Shown: one piece after another, positions 35,515 to 45,800 of the stretch
Numbering within the stretch: the stretch's first letter is position 1
Layout: every line of letters starts with the position of its first letter
The notes under the pieces: generated by a model
The model's database searches: none
Told to the model about the DNA's origin: nothing
The model's input: only the letters and a program-made list of their open reading frames with translations
Program-made: the position numbers and the translations under genes
NCBI GenBank assembly: GCA_016784025.1
Contig: JADHVL010000016.1
Location: forward strand, 27,152 to 91,151
Length of the DNA stretch: 64,000 nt
DNA from: Fidelibacterota bacterium
GTDB lineage: Bacteria > Fidelibacterota > UBA8477 > JABMPR01
Direction of reading: 5' to 3'

Positions 35515-38001
35515 TTAAAAGGATTCGTTTTCTGTGCGGTCAATTACTTCTTGCTGTAGATCAGCATTCATATCATTGAAATAATCGCTGTAGCCAGCCA
35601 TGCGGACCAACAAGTCTTTATAATCTTCAGGGTGTTTTTGTGCAGCTCTCAGGGTTGCTGTATCAACCACATTGAATTGAATATGGTGTCCCCCGCGCTT
35701 GAAATAATTACGAATCAAACTCCCCAGTTTTTTAATATCTGCATCCCTCTTTAACAAGCTGGGCAAGAATCTCTGATTTAAGAGGGTCCCCCCTGAGCGA
35801 GTATGGTCCAACTTTGTCAGGGAGCCTATAACAGCACTGGGTCCGTTGATATCGCACCCGTGGGAGGGTGAGGTGCCATCTGATATGGATTTCCCCGCGA
35901 GGCGTCCATTGGGTGTGGCTCCTAGAACTTTGCCAAAATAGATGTGGCAGGTTGTTGAAAGCATGTTGAGATGAAAAACATCACCCCTAGTGTTGGGTTT
36001 ACCATCGATGGTCTGGAGCAAATCTTCATAAACCTGTACAGCGATACTATCTGCCCTATCGTCATCATTTCCAAAGAAGGGAGTCCAGTTTACAATGGTC
36101 TGCCGTAGTTTTTCTTCGCCACGAAAGTTTTTTGATACAGCCTCAAGGAGCTCCTTCATGCTCAAACTCTGTTTGTCGAAAACATGGGTTTTGATGGTAG
36201 AAAGACTATCTGTAACCGTTGCCAGTCCGGTACACTGAATATAGTTGGTGTTATAGCGGGGGCCGCCATTGTAATAGTCACGACCCTTTACGATACAGTC
36301 ATCTATCAACACGGAGAGGAAGGGAGCGGGGGCATATTTGGCAAACATGGTATCGATATAATTGCTCACCCGGATTTTCTGATCCACGATATAGTTGAGC
36401 TGTTCAAGAAAAGCGCCATAGAGCGCTTCATACGAATTGAAAGAATTTGGGTCACCAGTTTGAATACCAGCTGTTTTGCCTGTTAGGGGATCCAGGCCGT
36501 CATTCAGAGTTACTTCAAGAATTTTAGGCACATTCAGGTATCCAGTTAACAGAAAGGCCTCTTTGCCAAAAGCGCCGACCTCAATACAACCACTGCAACC
36601 ACCTTCCCGGGCATCCCTGAGAGTTTTACCCATACCCACCATTTCCTGGATATAGGTTTCTGGATTAAAAACGGAGGGATAACCGTGACCTTGTCGGATC
36701 ACCTTGACAGCAGAATGGAGAAAGTCGTCAGGTGTTTTTGGGCTGATATGAACAGAGGTTCCAGGTTGTAGCAGATGGAGGTCCTCTATAACCTCTAACA
36801 TGATATAAGATACCTCACTGACACCATCGTTACCATCTTGAGTCAATCCACCGATATTGATATTGGTAAAATCGTTATAGGTGCCGCTTTCTTTTGCTGT
36901 AATACCGACTTTTGGTGGAGCCGTCTGATTGTTTACTTTGATCCAGGAGCAGCAGAGCAGTTCCTTGGCCTCTTCTCGAGTCAGACTGCCTTCAGTGACC
37001 TCTTTTTCATAAAAAGGGGCGAGATGTTGGTCAAAATGACCAGGGTTCATGGCATCCCAGCCATTGAGTTCTGTAATGGTTCCAAGATGAACAAACCAGT
37101 ACATTTGCAAAGCCTCCCAGAAAGTCTGGGGTGCATGGGCGGGAACTCTGCGACAAACCTGGGCAATTTTCAATAGTTCAACTCGACGCTGTGGATTTAT
37201 CTCCTCCTGAGCCTTTTCCTCCGCCAGATCAGCATGACGATTGGCAAATAGAATCACGGCATCACAGGAAATATCCATGGCCTTTAGCTCTTCAAGCTTG
37301 TCAGTGGCTTCAGGGTCATTCAAGAAGTTCAGCGAATCAATATGGGTTTGGATGTCACGCTTAAAATCCAACATGCCTTTTTTATAAATTTTACCATCTA
37401 AAGCGGTGTGACCCGGCGCTCTCTGCTCCATGAACTCTGTAAATAGCCCTGCTTCATAGGCTTGACGCCAGGTATCCGGGACATGACCAAGGATTCGTTC
37501 TCTCTGGGTTCTGCCTTTCCAGTATGGAATGACTTCCTTTTCATAGATATCAATGTCAGCCTGGCTAATGGTATAGCGTTGTTGATCGCGTGTATTTAAC
37601 ACATGAAAATCTTCAACGGAATGACAGGTTAATTCGGGAAATGTGGGGACGGCCTTTGGAGAAGGTCCACGTTCGCCTACAATAAGTTCATCGTCACCAA
37701 GATAGAGGGTCTTTTTTTTGCAGTGATCCAAAAAGGTTAGCGCCCGGAAAACAGGAGTAGAGTGTTTTCCAAAATGTTCTTGATAAAAGGCGGTCTGGTG
37801 CAGGGCACGCTCAATGGATAAGCTGGGCTCTGTCTCAAAACTCAATTTACGAAGGCGTTGAATCCTGGGATTCATCCCTGGACCAATCACATCCATCCCC
37901 AGTTCGTGATAGAAATTTCCTTCAGCTGAAGCGGGACGCTCAGGGGTCTGGTTGGATTCCAGGTGACCGTTTAATTCTTTTATCGATTTCAGTTTTACCA
38001 C
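35515..38001 (-). CDS. Glycyl radical enzyme, trans-4-hydroxy-L-proline dehydratase (HypD)-like
   Basis: This 828-residue enzyme is O2-sensitive when active. The radical glycine is Gly803 in VRMAGYSDYF, 25 residues from the C-terminus. The thiyl/acid pair is Cys472-x-Glu474 in EGGCSGCIEVGAFGKEAFLL. Long segments agree with my memory of the HypD sequence: LFTEFMEQRAPGHT, MYWFVHLGTITELN, PPKVGITAKESGTYNDF, STTCHIYFGKVLGATPNGR and SGGTLLNQRF. HypD converts 4-hydroxyproline to pyrroline-5-carboxylate. The neighbouring proC expected for that pathway is absent, so the substrate is not proven. The start is GTG 38001 directly after GGAGG, with close spacing, so the exact start is uncertain. Confidence 0.87.
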   Translation of the reverse strand: MVKLKSIKELNGHLESNQTPERPASAEGNFYHELGMDVIGPGMNPRIQRLRKLSFETEPSLSIERALHQTAFYQEHFGKHSTPVFRALTFLDHCKKKTLYLGDDELIVGERGPSPKAVPTFPELTCHSVEDFHVLNTRDQQRYTISQADIDIYEKEVIPYWKGRTQRERILGHVPDTWRQAYEAGLFTEFMEQRAPGHTALDGKIYKKGMLDFKRDIQTHIDSLNFLNDPEATDKLEELKAMDISCDAVILFANRHADLAEEKAQEEINPQRRVELLKIAQVCRRVPAHAPQTFWEALQMYWFVHLGTITELNGWDAMNPGHFDQHLAPFYEKEVTEGSLTREEAKELLCCSWIKVNNQTAPPKVGITAKESGTYNDFTNINIGGLTQDGNDGVSEVSYIMLEVIEDLHLLQPGTSVHISPKTPDDFLHSAVKVIRQGHGYPSVFNPETYIQEMVGMGKTLRDAREGGCSGCIEVGAFGKEAFLLTGYLNVPKILEVTLNDGLDPLTGKTAGIQTGDPNSFNSYEALYGAFLEQLNYIVDQKIRVSNYIDTMFAKYAPAPFLSVLIDDCIVKGRDYYNGGPRYNTNYIQCTGLATVTDSLSTIKTHVFDKQSLSMKELLEAVSKNFRGEEKLRQTIVNWTPFFGNDDDRADSIAVQVYEDLLQTIDGKPNTRGDVFHLNMLSTTCHIYFGKVLGATPNGRLAGKSISDGTSPSHGCDINGPSAVIGSLTKLDHTRSGGTLLNQRFLPSLLKRDADIKKLGSLIRNYFKRGGHHIQFNVVDTATLRAAQKHPEDYKDLLVRMAGYSDYFNDMNADLQQEVIDRTENESF

Positions 38002-38154
38002 CCTCCAGGATAAAACCCCCGTGAAGCAGCATTATAAAGACAGGCCACCCTCGCGTCAATGCCAATAACATGAGTCGTTAAGATTGAAGACACTTGGAAA
38101 CCGCGTCAAACCCACCCATTTTAATGTCACGAAGCACACACAACAGGAGACTTC

Positions 38155-38607
38155 ATGGAGATCACGAGACATTTTACAGCCACCACCTTTGTTGTTTATA
38201 AAGGAAAAATCCTGCTGCACCTCCATAGAAGTCTGAAAATGTGGTTGCCTCCTGGCGGTCATATTGATCGGGATGAGCTACCCCACGTTGCCGCTATACG
38301 TGAAGTCAAAGAAGAAACAGGTCTCGATGTGGACCTGGTTCACGCCGCACCAACTATTCATTCTGAAAATGCTCAGGAAATTCCCGGACCGCGACACCTC
38401 CTTCTTGAAAACATCAATCCCTTTCACCAGCATATTGACATGATCTATTTTGCCCTGGCGAACTCCTTTGAAGTAACGCCAGATGCTGGAGAGTCTATTG
38501 AATTGAGATGGTTTGACTCAGAAGAATTGGAAGGTAAAGAGATAGAAAATGACATTCGCTTGCTTGGAAAAGAGGCTCTTGGCGTCATATCAAATACAGA
38601 CAATTAA
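38155..38607 (+). CDS. Nudix hydrolase
   Basis: This 150-residue protein contains the Nudix box GGHIDRDELPHVAAIREV followed by KEETGLDV, matching G-x5-E-x7-REUxEExGU. These enzymes hydrolyse nucleoside diphosphates linked to another group; the substrate is unknown. The segment RSLKMWLPPGGHI precedes the box as usual. AGGAGA lies before ATG 38155. It is divergent from the glycyl radical enzyme gene with a 153-bp gap. Confidence 0.9.
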   Translation: MEITRHFTATTFVVYKGKILLHLHRSLKMWLPPGGHIDRDELPHVAAIREVKEETGLDVDLVHAAPTIHSENAQEIPGPRHLLLENINPFHQHIDMIYFALANSFEVTPDAGESIELRWFDSEELEGKEIENDIRLLGKEALGVISNTDN

Positions 38608-38636
38608 AGCTGTGATATCAGTTGAGTTCAATCTCA

Positions 38637-38660
38637 AGACTGGGATTCGAATCCCAGCCT
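38637..38660. repeat. 24-bp imperfect palindrome, copy 1
   Basis: The core CTGGGATTCGAATCCCAG is a perfect palindrome. Two more outer pairs form around one mismatch. It lies 14 bp before the MFS gene start. A second copy is at 47086-47109 with compensatory changes in the stem. It is not a tRNA T-arm, because the base preceding TTCGAAT cannot pair with the one after it. Confidence 0.85.
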
Positions 38661-38674
38661 AGTATCTTGCCACA

Positions 38675-39910
38675 ATGAATCAAAATAACGCCCAACACAA
38701 CTTTAGAGCCTTTGTATGGCATGCCTCCTGGCTTGGGTTTACTGTTACCTTTACCGAGGTAAATACGGTTTTGCCTGGTTTGATTGTTGAGGTTGGTGGC
38801 AGTCAGGTTCATGTGGGTATTTTAACTGCCATCATGGTTGGCGCTCCCATGTTGACCCAGTTGCTCTTTGCCGGATATCTGACCCCTAAGCCCCGTAAAA
38901 AACCATTCTTACTGCTTGGAATCTATCTTAGAGTCGCTGCCCTGGCTGGGGTTGCCTGGACCCTTTCCCGCCTAACCAGCATTAATCCTGCCTTCATGAT
39001 CTTTCTGGTTTATGCCTGGATGCTGGTGTTTACCACAAGTGGCTCATTTGCCGGTGTTTCATATACGGACATTTTAGGAAAGAGTATTGTGGGCGATCAA
39101 AGGAAGCGATTTTTTGTACTGCGTCAGTTTCTCTCTAGTATTGGTGTGTTGATATCTGCCTTGATCGCCAGAGAGCTCCTCAAACGCTTCGCCTACCCCA
39201 TGAATTATGAAATTTTGTTTATTGCTGCAGCGGGTTGTTTGTTTCTGGCATCTCTAGGATTTGTCGTACTGCGGGAAAAGCCAGTGGCCAGCCGCTATGA
39301 AAGCAGCTCCATTCTGGAAATATTCAAATTCATCCCTGGTTATCTGCGGGAAGATGCCAACCTGAGAAACTTCATTATCGTGAACAACCTGGCTGGTTTT
39401 GCTACCACACTGACACCCTTTTATGTAGTGTTGGCTAAAGACACATACTCTTTGACCGCTAATGATATTGGTAATTTTTTACTCATCGGTATTTCAGGCA
39501 TGGTTCTCTCAAACTTTTTATGGTCGCGTATTGTAAAAAACCACTCCTTTAAAGGTGTTATGGTGGTCTGGATCTTAATCGGCGCAAGCTTACCTGTTTT
39601 GGCTCTAATCTTATCCACGTGGGCACCCTATATGCTATTTCAAGCCATCTTCTTTCTTAGCGGTGTGGCTATTTCTGCTCAAAAGATCTCTTTGGGTGGT
39701 GTGCTTATCGAAATATCTGAAAACGATAACCGGGCCCTGTATTCAGGAATCAATGGTGCCTTCAATCTCACCATCGCCCTCTTCCCTCTCATTTCTGGAT
39801 TTGTCATTGTCTGGCTGGGCTACACCCCTGTATTCATTTTGGGATCAGTGGCAATGATTTTAGCCTTGTTCTTTGTCCGCCGACTCAATTGTGAAATTTC
39901 AAAGACATGA
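38675..39910 (+). CDS. Major facilitator superfamily transporter
   Basis: This 411-residue protein has 12 membrane helices in two halves with a central cytosolic loop (about residues 205-225). The loop after helix 2 carries GYLTPKPRKKPFLLLG, a basic segment at the usual MFS position. FVLRQFLSSIGVLISALIA is helix 5. The C-terminal half repeats the pattern. The substrate is unknown; the overall type recalls drug or metabolite efflux. The palindrome at 38637-38660 lies just upstream. Confidence 0.85.
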   Translation: MNQNNAQHNFRAFVWHASWLGFTVTFTEVNTVLPGLIVEVGGSQVHVGILTAIMVGAPMLTQLLFAGYLTPKPRKKPFLLLGIYLRVAALAGVAWTLSRLTSINPAFMIFLVYAWMLVFTTSGSFAGVSYTDILGKSIVGDQRKRFFVLRQFLSSIGVLISALIARELLKRFAYPMNYEILFIAAAGCLFLASLGFVVLREKPVASRYESSSILEIFKFIPGYLREDANLRNFIIVNNLAGFATTLTPFYVVLAKDTYSLTANDIGNFLLIGISGMVLSNFLWSRIVKNHSFKGVMVVWILIGASLPVLALILSTWAPYMLFQAIFFLSGVAISAQKISLGGVLIEISENDNRALYSGINGAFNLTIALFPLISGFVIVWLGYTPVFILGSVAMILALFFVRRLNCEISKT

Positions 39911-40019
39911 AATTCATACAACGAACACAACGAAACCTACGAACAAACAAAAGCAGAATAGGTTTTAAAATTTCGCCAGCTTCGTTTGATTCATTGTTAA
40001 AAAGAGATAGTATTAATTC

Positions 40020-40775
40020 ATGATCAAAAAAGCAGAAGCGGTTGTCCTCAAAACGCTGAATCACGGGGACACCAGCAAGATAATCACACTGTATTCCCGT
40101 GAAGTCGGGCGTCTCAAGCTCATCGCCAAAGGGGTGCGTTCTCCCAAAAGCAAAGCCATGGGCCTATTTCAACCGACGCGCCATATTCAGGTGATTTATT
40201 ACTCCAAAGCCACATCTGATTTACAATTATTTAAATCTGGCGAATTGATCAATGGATTCTTTGGGCTGGAAGAAGATTTTGATCGCCTCACACTGGCCCA
40301 GGTGATGGTAGAGTTGATGGATCGTTCTGTTGAAGATGAAGAAAGTCACCCCCACCTATTTCAACTTCTTGTCAATAGTCTATCGAGGCTCAGCAATCGG
40401 GAGATTACCTCGGCTGAGGCCTACTGGTATTACCACACCCACCTCCTTCGCGAACTGGGCTTTCGACCACATGTTGGCCATTGCTCAATCTGTAGAGAAG
40501 CGCTGGAAGAGGGAGCCTCGCTGGGTCCTGGTAGCCCACAACTGGAATGTGTGAAATGCCATCAGCCCGGTCATGATTCCATTCATGTCAGTGGTGAAGT
40601 TCTGCTGGCAGTCCAAAATCTTCTGGATACGAATTGGGACGACCTAGAAAAAACCACGCTGAACGCCCGGGAACGAAGAACTCTCTGGGATTTTCTCTGG
40701 CAATTTACCTTCCACCATATCGAATCTTCCAGAGGCATGAAATCCCTGAAAGTGTTGCGACAACTTTACGGCTAA
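40020..40775 (+). CDS. recO: DNA repair protein RecO
   Basis: This 251-residue protein loads RecA onto SSB-coated DNA together with RecR. The N-terminal OB-fold is IKKAEAVVLKTLNHGDTSKI, then LYSREVGRLKLIAKGVRSPK. The zinc-finger-like cysteines are in HCSICREALEEG and LECVKCHQPG, followed by a helical C-terminus. Length and order match the family. It stands alone between the MFS gene and the convergent AI-2E-family gene. Confidence 0.94.
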   Translation: MIKKAEAVVLKTLNHGDTSKIITLYSREVGRLKLIAKGVRSPKSKAMGLFQPTRHIQVIYYSKATSDLQLFKSGELINGFFGLEEDFDRLTLAQVMVELMDRSVEDEESHPHLFQLLVNSLSRLSNREITSAEAYWYYHTHLLRELGFRPHVGHCSICREALEEGASLGPGSPQLECVKCHQPGHDSIHVSGEVLLAVQNLLDTNWDDLEKTTLNARERRTLWDFLWQFTFHHIESSRGMKSLKVLRQLYG

Positions 40776-40808
40776 AAATTATCTAGGGTTTAAAAGCGGG
40801 AAAAGGAT

Positions 40809-41858
40809 TTAGCTTTTTTTTACGCTGGCGCCGCCATCAAGAAGAGCAGAAAGCCACTGTGTTTCGTCAAAACTGGAAAGCCCAATTTTCATGGTCATGG
40901 TCAAAGGAACAGACAGAATCATCCCCACAGGACCAAGCACCCAGCCCCAGAACAACAAGGACAGAAAAACCACCAGTGTGGAAAGACCAAGTCCCCTGCC
41001 CATGAGTCGCGGCTCAAGAAAACTGCCTATAGACATGTTGACAGCCAGATAACCCAGGGCGACTGCGAGAGCCGTCCATGGTCCCAGGAGAACCAGAGCT
41101 AGCAGGGTCGGTGGAACCGCAGCCATAATAGAACCAATATTTGGAATATAATTCAATAAGAAAGTCAACAGGCCCCAGAGAAGTGCGTAGTCTACTCGCC
41201 AGATGCTCAACCAGATTGTCACAATGGCACCTGTTCCGAGACTGGTCCAGGTTTTTATCACCATATAGCGATTGATGTTCTGGAGAAAGATATTCAAGCG
41301 ATCCGTCTCAGGTGATCCTGCTGGAATGGCCTTCTCAATTTTCTGACTGAAAGTAGCAGTTTCAAGCAACATGAACACTACAACCAGAAGAATAAGGAAG
41401 GTATCTCCCAGGAGGTTTCCCATACCAGTAAGCACTCTGGATGTCATGCGCATGGCTGCGCCTGGGTCAATGAATTCCATAAAGGTCTGATCAACGATGT
41501 TAAGGCCCTTGTCCTCAAAAAAGGCCAGAAGATCAGTGAGCTTCTGTTGTAAACCCTTTTGATAGGTAGGAAGAGAGTTGGAAAAATCTGTAAGTGACGA
41601 GCCAACCAGCACAGCAATGAGAAAACCAACGATAAGGATAGCCAAAATAATCACAAGAATGGCTGCCCAGGTTGGAATGCCTTTACTGCGCAACCAATTC
41701 AACAGGGGGGTTACAATAATAGCAATGAAAAGCGACAGGAGAAAAGGAATCAGGATATCCTGAGAAGCCCGCATTCCTGCTACCACCACGACAAAAGCTG
41801 CCATAGTCATCAGGAACCTCTGTACCCGATTAAAGCCGATATGAACATTTTCTGACAT
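40809..41858 (-). CDS. AI-2E family transporter (PerM/YdgG-like)
   Basis: This 349-residue protein has about eight membrane helices with a soluble helical region in the first third (about 65-130). The family pattern is visible: DILIPFLLSLFIAIIVTPLL, LLWGLLTFLLNYIPNIGSI (the conserved N-Y-I-P-x-I-G motif), and LLFWGWVLGPVGMILSVPLT. Members export small molecules or peptides, or act as Na+/H+ antiporters, so the AI-2 name is not strong evidence of substrate. It is convergent with recO. Confidence 0.92.
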   Translation of the reverse strand: MSENVHIGFNRVQRFLMTMAAFVVVVAGMRASQDILIPFLLSLFIAIIVTPLLNWLRSKGIPTWAAILVIILAILIVGFLIAVLVGSSLTDFSNSLPTYQKGLQQKLTDLLAFFEDKGLNIVDQTFMEFIDPGAAMRMTSRVLTGMGNLLGDTFLILLVVVFMLLETATFSQKIEKAIPAGSPETDRLNIFLQNINRYMVIKTWTSLGTGAIVTIWLSIWRVDYALLWGLLTFLLNYIPNIGSIMAAVPPTLLALVLLGPWTALAVALGYLAVNMSIGSFLEPRLMGRGLGLSTLVVFLSLLFWGWVLGPVGMILSVPLTMTMKIGLSSFDETQWLSALLDGGASVKKS

Positions 41859-41963
41859 GCCTGGAATCTAACAGAGTATTTATGTTTTATTTACTATGAA
41901 ATGAACGAATACTGCGAATAGCAATATATGCAGGGAGCTTGTAAAAACTTGAGGAGACTCGTC

Positions 41964-42770
41964 TTATTGAGTCAGACGACGTATCACACGATAGGTAAAA
42001 GAAGCCGAGAAAATTGACACCCCCATAGAGATGAGCGTTCCAGCCATCAATCCAGTATGTTGATAGGCAAAATGAGCCACAACGGCATAAACGCCAACAT
42101 TGATCATTCCACTCAACATAAGTGTCTTTGCCACCGCTCGGGAAAATTCGGGGCCACCTGTACGATAGGTGATATACAGGGTTGACATAAAAATAACGGG
42201 GAAGGTTGAAAAGATGCCGCCAATAATGGGACCAGCGAGACGACTCACCAGCACAGCCATGGAAATGATAAACCCGCTCACCATGCCCCGGACAAGCATT
42301 TGCTGCAGGGTATAAGGAACCCGAATGCCGCCCTTGGAAGCAATGACCATGACATGTTCTGTAATGTAGTAACTGACGCCGAGCAGGATCAGCCACCCCG
42401 CCACTGAAATCCAGAGCCCTTCAATTCCACCCAATACAATCGACCCATTTGCAATAAACCAGAAGATGAGGGCTATAGCCAACGCCTTGATCAAACCACG
42501 ATGTACTGTTGCCAGGTAGATCATGATAAAAATGCCATTAACCCCCATGACCAGGGGAATCATCACCGCAGCCCGGGAGGCATCAGCAGCAGACTGAGTG
42601 AGACCAATAAACAGCAGGGCAATCACGATAGTCGAAGGCAACCCGCCGATGAATCCACCGATTTTACTGCCATAGCGTTCAGCGACGACGGTTACGGTGG
42701 TAACCCAGATCGAGCCAACAAGAAAGCTTAAGGCAAGATTAATAAGAAAGGTTTGATCGAGGTTTGCCAT
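41964..42770 (-). CDS. Integral membrane protein with two internal repeats
   Basis: This 268-residue protein has about eight membrane helices. Two halves look homologous: RYGSKIGGFIGGLPSTIVIALLFIG in the first and RLAGPIIGGIFSTFPVIFMS in the second, each with a G-G-(x)n-P loop. No function is known; the repeat fold could be a transporter. It lies 105 bp upstream of the AI-2E-family gene on the same strand, possibly in one transcript. ATG 42770 is the start. Confidence 0.7.
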   Translation of the reverse strand: MANLDQTFLINLALSFLVGSIWVTTVTVVAERYGSKIGGFIGGLPSTIVIALLFIGLTQSAADASRAAVMIPLVMGVNGIFIMIYLATVHRGLIKALAIALIFWFIANGSIVLGGIEGLWISVAGWLILLGVSYYITEHVMVIASKGGIRVPYTLQQMLVRGMVSGFIISMAVLVSRLAGPIIGGIFSTFPVIFMSTLYITYRTGGPEFSRAVAKTLMLSGMINVGVYAVVAHFAYQHTGLMAGTLISMGVSIFSASFTYRVIRRLTQ

Positions 42771-42835
42771 GGGGACAGATTAATGGATAAGTATAAAGGA
42801 AGAAGGAAAATTAATCCGACTGTATCGGTTTCAGA

Positions 42836-45800
42836 TCATTGCAAATAAACCATCTTGATGGTTTGAATGTATCCGCTCGCGCTCATTCGACAAAAATAGA
42901 CTCCTGAACTGACCCTATCCCCGAGATCATCAAGCCCCAGCCACTGCACTTCATGATTCCCTGCTGTCTGGAGATCATGAGGGAAGGTTTTTACCTGCTG
43001 GCCTCTAATGTTAGTGATAGTCAGACTTACGGGTGATGACTCTGGTAAAGTATAGCAGATAGATGTTCTAGGGTTAAAGGGATTGGGATAGTTTTGATCG
43101 AGGGAAAAGCTATCAGGATATTTTATCTTTGAACCTAAGCCAACCACACCGGTGAATGTGATTTCAAGGGGAGGAAAGGCTGTGTTTCCGTTAAACCCAA
43201 GCAATTCAAGAGTAACTGATGTGACGGAATCGGGAGTAAAATTATGATTTACCACAAAAAAGAGGGAAGTGAAAAGACTGTCAGCTATCATAGGTACACT
43301 AGAAGCGGCAGCAAATTGAATTAACCCGTTGCTAACTCTTGATGAGAAAGAAAACCCGGAGAGGGATTCTGGCCAGATGAATCCACCATTTAAGACCCCT
43401 AACATTGCCGAATTATATGCAATGGAACCACCAAAAGATAGGATGTTGTTTGCATCATTTAAATAGATGGGAAGCTCAAGATAAGAGCCCGGCTCCACGC
43501 CAGCCATATCGTTCGCTGAAAGATCACCGCTAGCCTGAAATGCTGGACCAGAATCATCCACCGGCAAAGCCAGAAAGACCGAATCACTAAACTGATAGAC
43601 CAAAGATGCATCCCAGGCAGTGACTAGCTGGTCCAGATTAACATCAGCCACAGAGAGTTGAAGTGAGTCCAGCTCGACTTCCCCGACAAGATAATTCAGG
43701 ATCAATTCAGCATCCCCATAATCAATGACCCCATTCCAGTCAACATCACCATAGGCAGGCGGGGTAAGGACGCTGACAACGCCGTTTGATGTTTCAAGTA
43801 AAAGATCAGCGCCATCAAAGAGGACCGACTCAATGGTAATTGGAATTGTGGCTGACGCCAATGACTCTGGAACCACAAAGACTAGGCCCAAAAGGATGCC
43901 TGATCCTTGATACTCTTCGGAGCCGGACAGGTTGATTTGCATGAAGGAACCAGGATAGGTGATTTCGACCAGCAGATTTGTTGTGTCAAGAAAACTACTT
44001 CCCAGTTCAACATCCACGAACTCCAAAGATTGCAGGAAGCCGCCAAACACAATTTCACAAGCGCTAAAATTTGTGTAACTGAACAAGCCAGAATGAACGT
44101 TAACACAAATGGTGTCACCAGGAAGTGCTTCAAGGGAGTCAATCCAAAAAGATTCTTGAACAAGATCATTTTGAATCACATAAACGCCATCATTTCGATC
44201 AGCAACATAGGCGTATCTATCCCATGTTGCTACTTTAACGGCCGCTGCGCCTGTATTGTAGTATCCGGTTTCAAATGCATTCGCAGGGTCGGAAATATCC
44301 ACGATCCTTAATCCATTTAGATACTCTGCGAGATATGCAAACCCACGATCCACCTGGACACCATAAACCCGACTGAAGTAATCGTCATTGTCAAAAAAGC
44401 CGACCTCAAAAGGGTTCTCCGGATCCGAAAAGTCAACAATTCTGACTCCTGACCTTTCGGCTGCCATATAGGCAAGATCCGCTTCAATATCTATATCGAG
44501 AATTCTGTCAATATAAGATGTGTTGAGTGTCATGGGTGCTGTTGGATCAGAGACATCAATGATTTTATATGCATTTTCCAAGCCGACAATAAGCAAGCTG
44601 CCCTTAATGTCGAGTGAATAGACTGACTCTAAAAATAAAGAATGTCCCACCTCTACCATGTTTGCTGGATCGCCGATATCAACAATGAGCAATCCGCCTG
44701 ACAGTTGCGCGACATAGGCATAATTGTTTTGGATGGTTACAGCTACTGGGTGTCCACTGGAGGGAAGACAGCCTACCTCCAGGGGTGCCAGAGAATTGCT
44801 AATATCAACAGCGACTAATCCACGGATCTCGTCAGCCAGAAAAGCCAAATCTCCACTGAGGTCCAAACCCGATACATCTCCATCTGTATCGAGTGATGAT
44901 ATGGGTGAAATATTTGCTGAATCAGAGAAGTCCAGGATGGTTAGACCATCAAAACTATTGGCGAGATAAATAAGTTCATCCCGAATCACAAGGTCTTGTG
45001 ATTTTGCACCACTATCGAAATAACCAATTTCGGTTGGATTGGTTGGATTAGAAATATCAATGAGTCTCAACCCCTCTTCACCAGCTCCCAGATGCATCAA
45101 ACTATCCTGTATGGTAATTGACCAGGCTGTACCAATGGCATCTGATGCACCCAAAGTCGGAGATGTAGGGATTGAAATATCAACAACACTCAGCCCCTCT
45201 TCATGCTCAGCCAAATACGCAAAACTCCCCCTCACGGCTACTTTCCGAGTGGAGTTGCCTGTATAAATACCGCCAAGATCGAGGATAGTATCAGGGTTAG
45301 CGATATTGAAAATATGCAAGCCAAGTAAAGGGCCCGCGATATACAAATAATCCCCATTAATATCGATTCCTTCTGTAAACCGGGGTAAGTCGAATACTCC
45401 ACGGTCAAGTGGGGCGCTAATATCGCTAATATCTAGAATTCTTATCCATGATCCGACAGAGTACGCAAAGCCCTCCTGAAAAACAAAGCCACGTGTCCAG
45501 AAGTCCTCAGAAAAGTACACAGTCACCAGATTATTTGGATCTGAGATATCAAGGATCTCATAGCCACCATTATAGAAGCCAATAAAGGCATAGTTGTCAT
45601 AGATGTCTACGGTGCCGAGATCAATACCGGGAGTGAAATATGGGGACAGTTCCACCAAATTGTTGGGATCGCTAATATCAACAATACGTAGTCCCGCCCA
45701 GCCAGCTGCGATGTATGCCAAGTCTCCTGAAATTGCAATCTCCATTATCTGAGAGGAGAAGGTGAGAGAGTTTAACAGAACAGGACTTTCAGGTGTTCTT

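Noticed and set aside
38637..38660. TTCGAAT palindrome looked like the T-arm of a tRNA gene
   Set aside because: The base before TTCGAAT is A and cannot pair with the C after it; no acceptor, D-arm or anticodon arm lies upstream. The same applies to the copy at 47086-47109.
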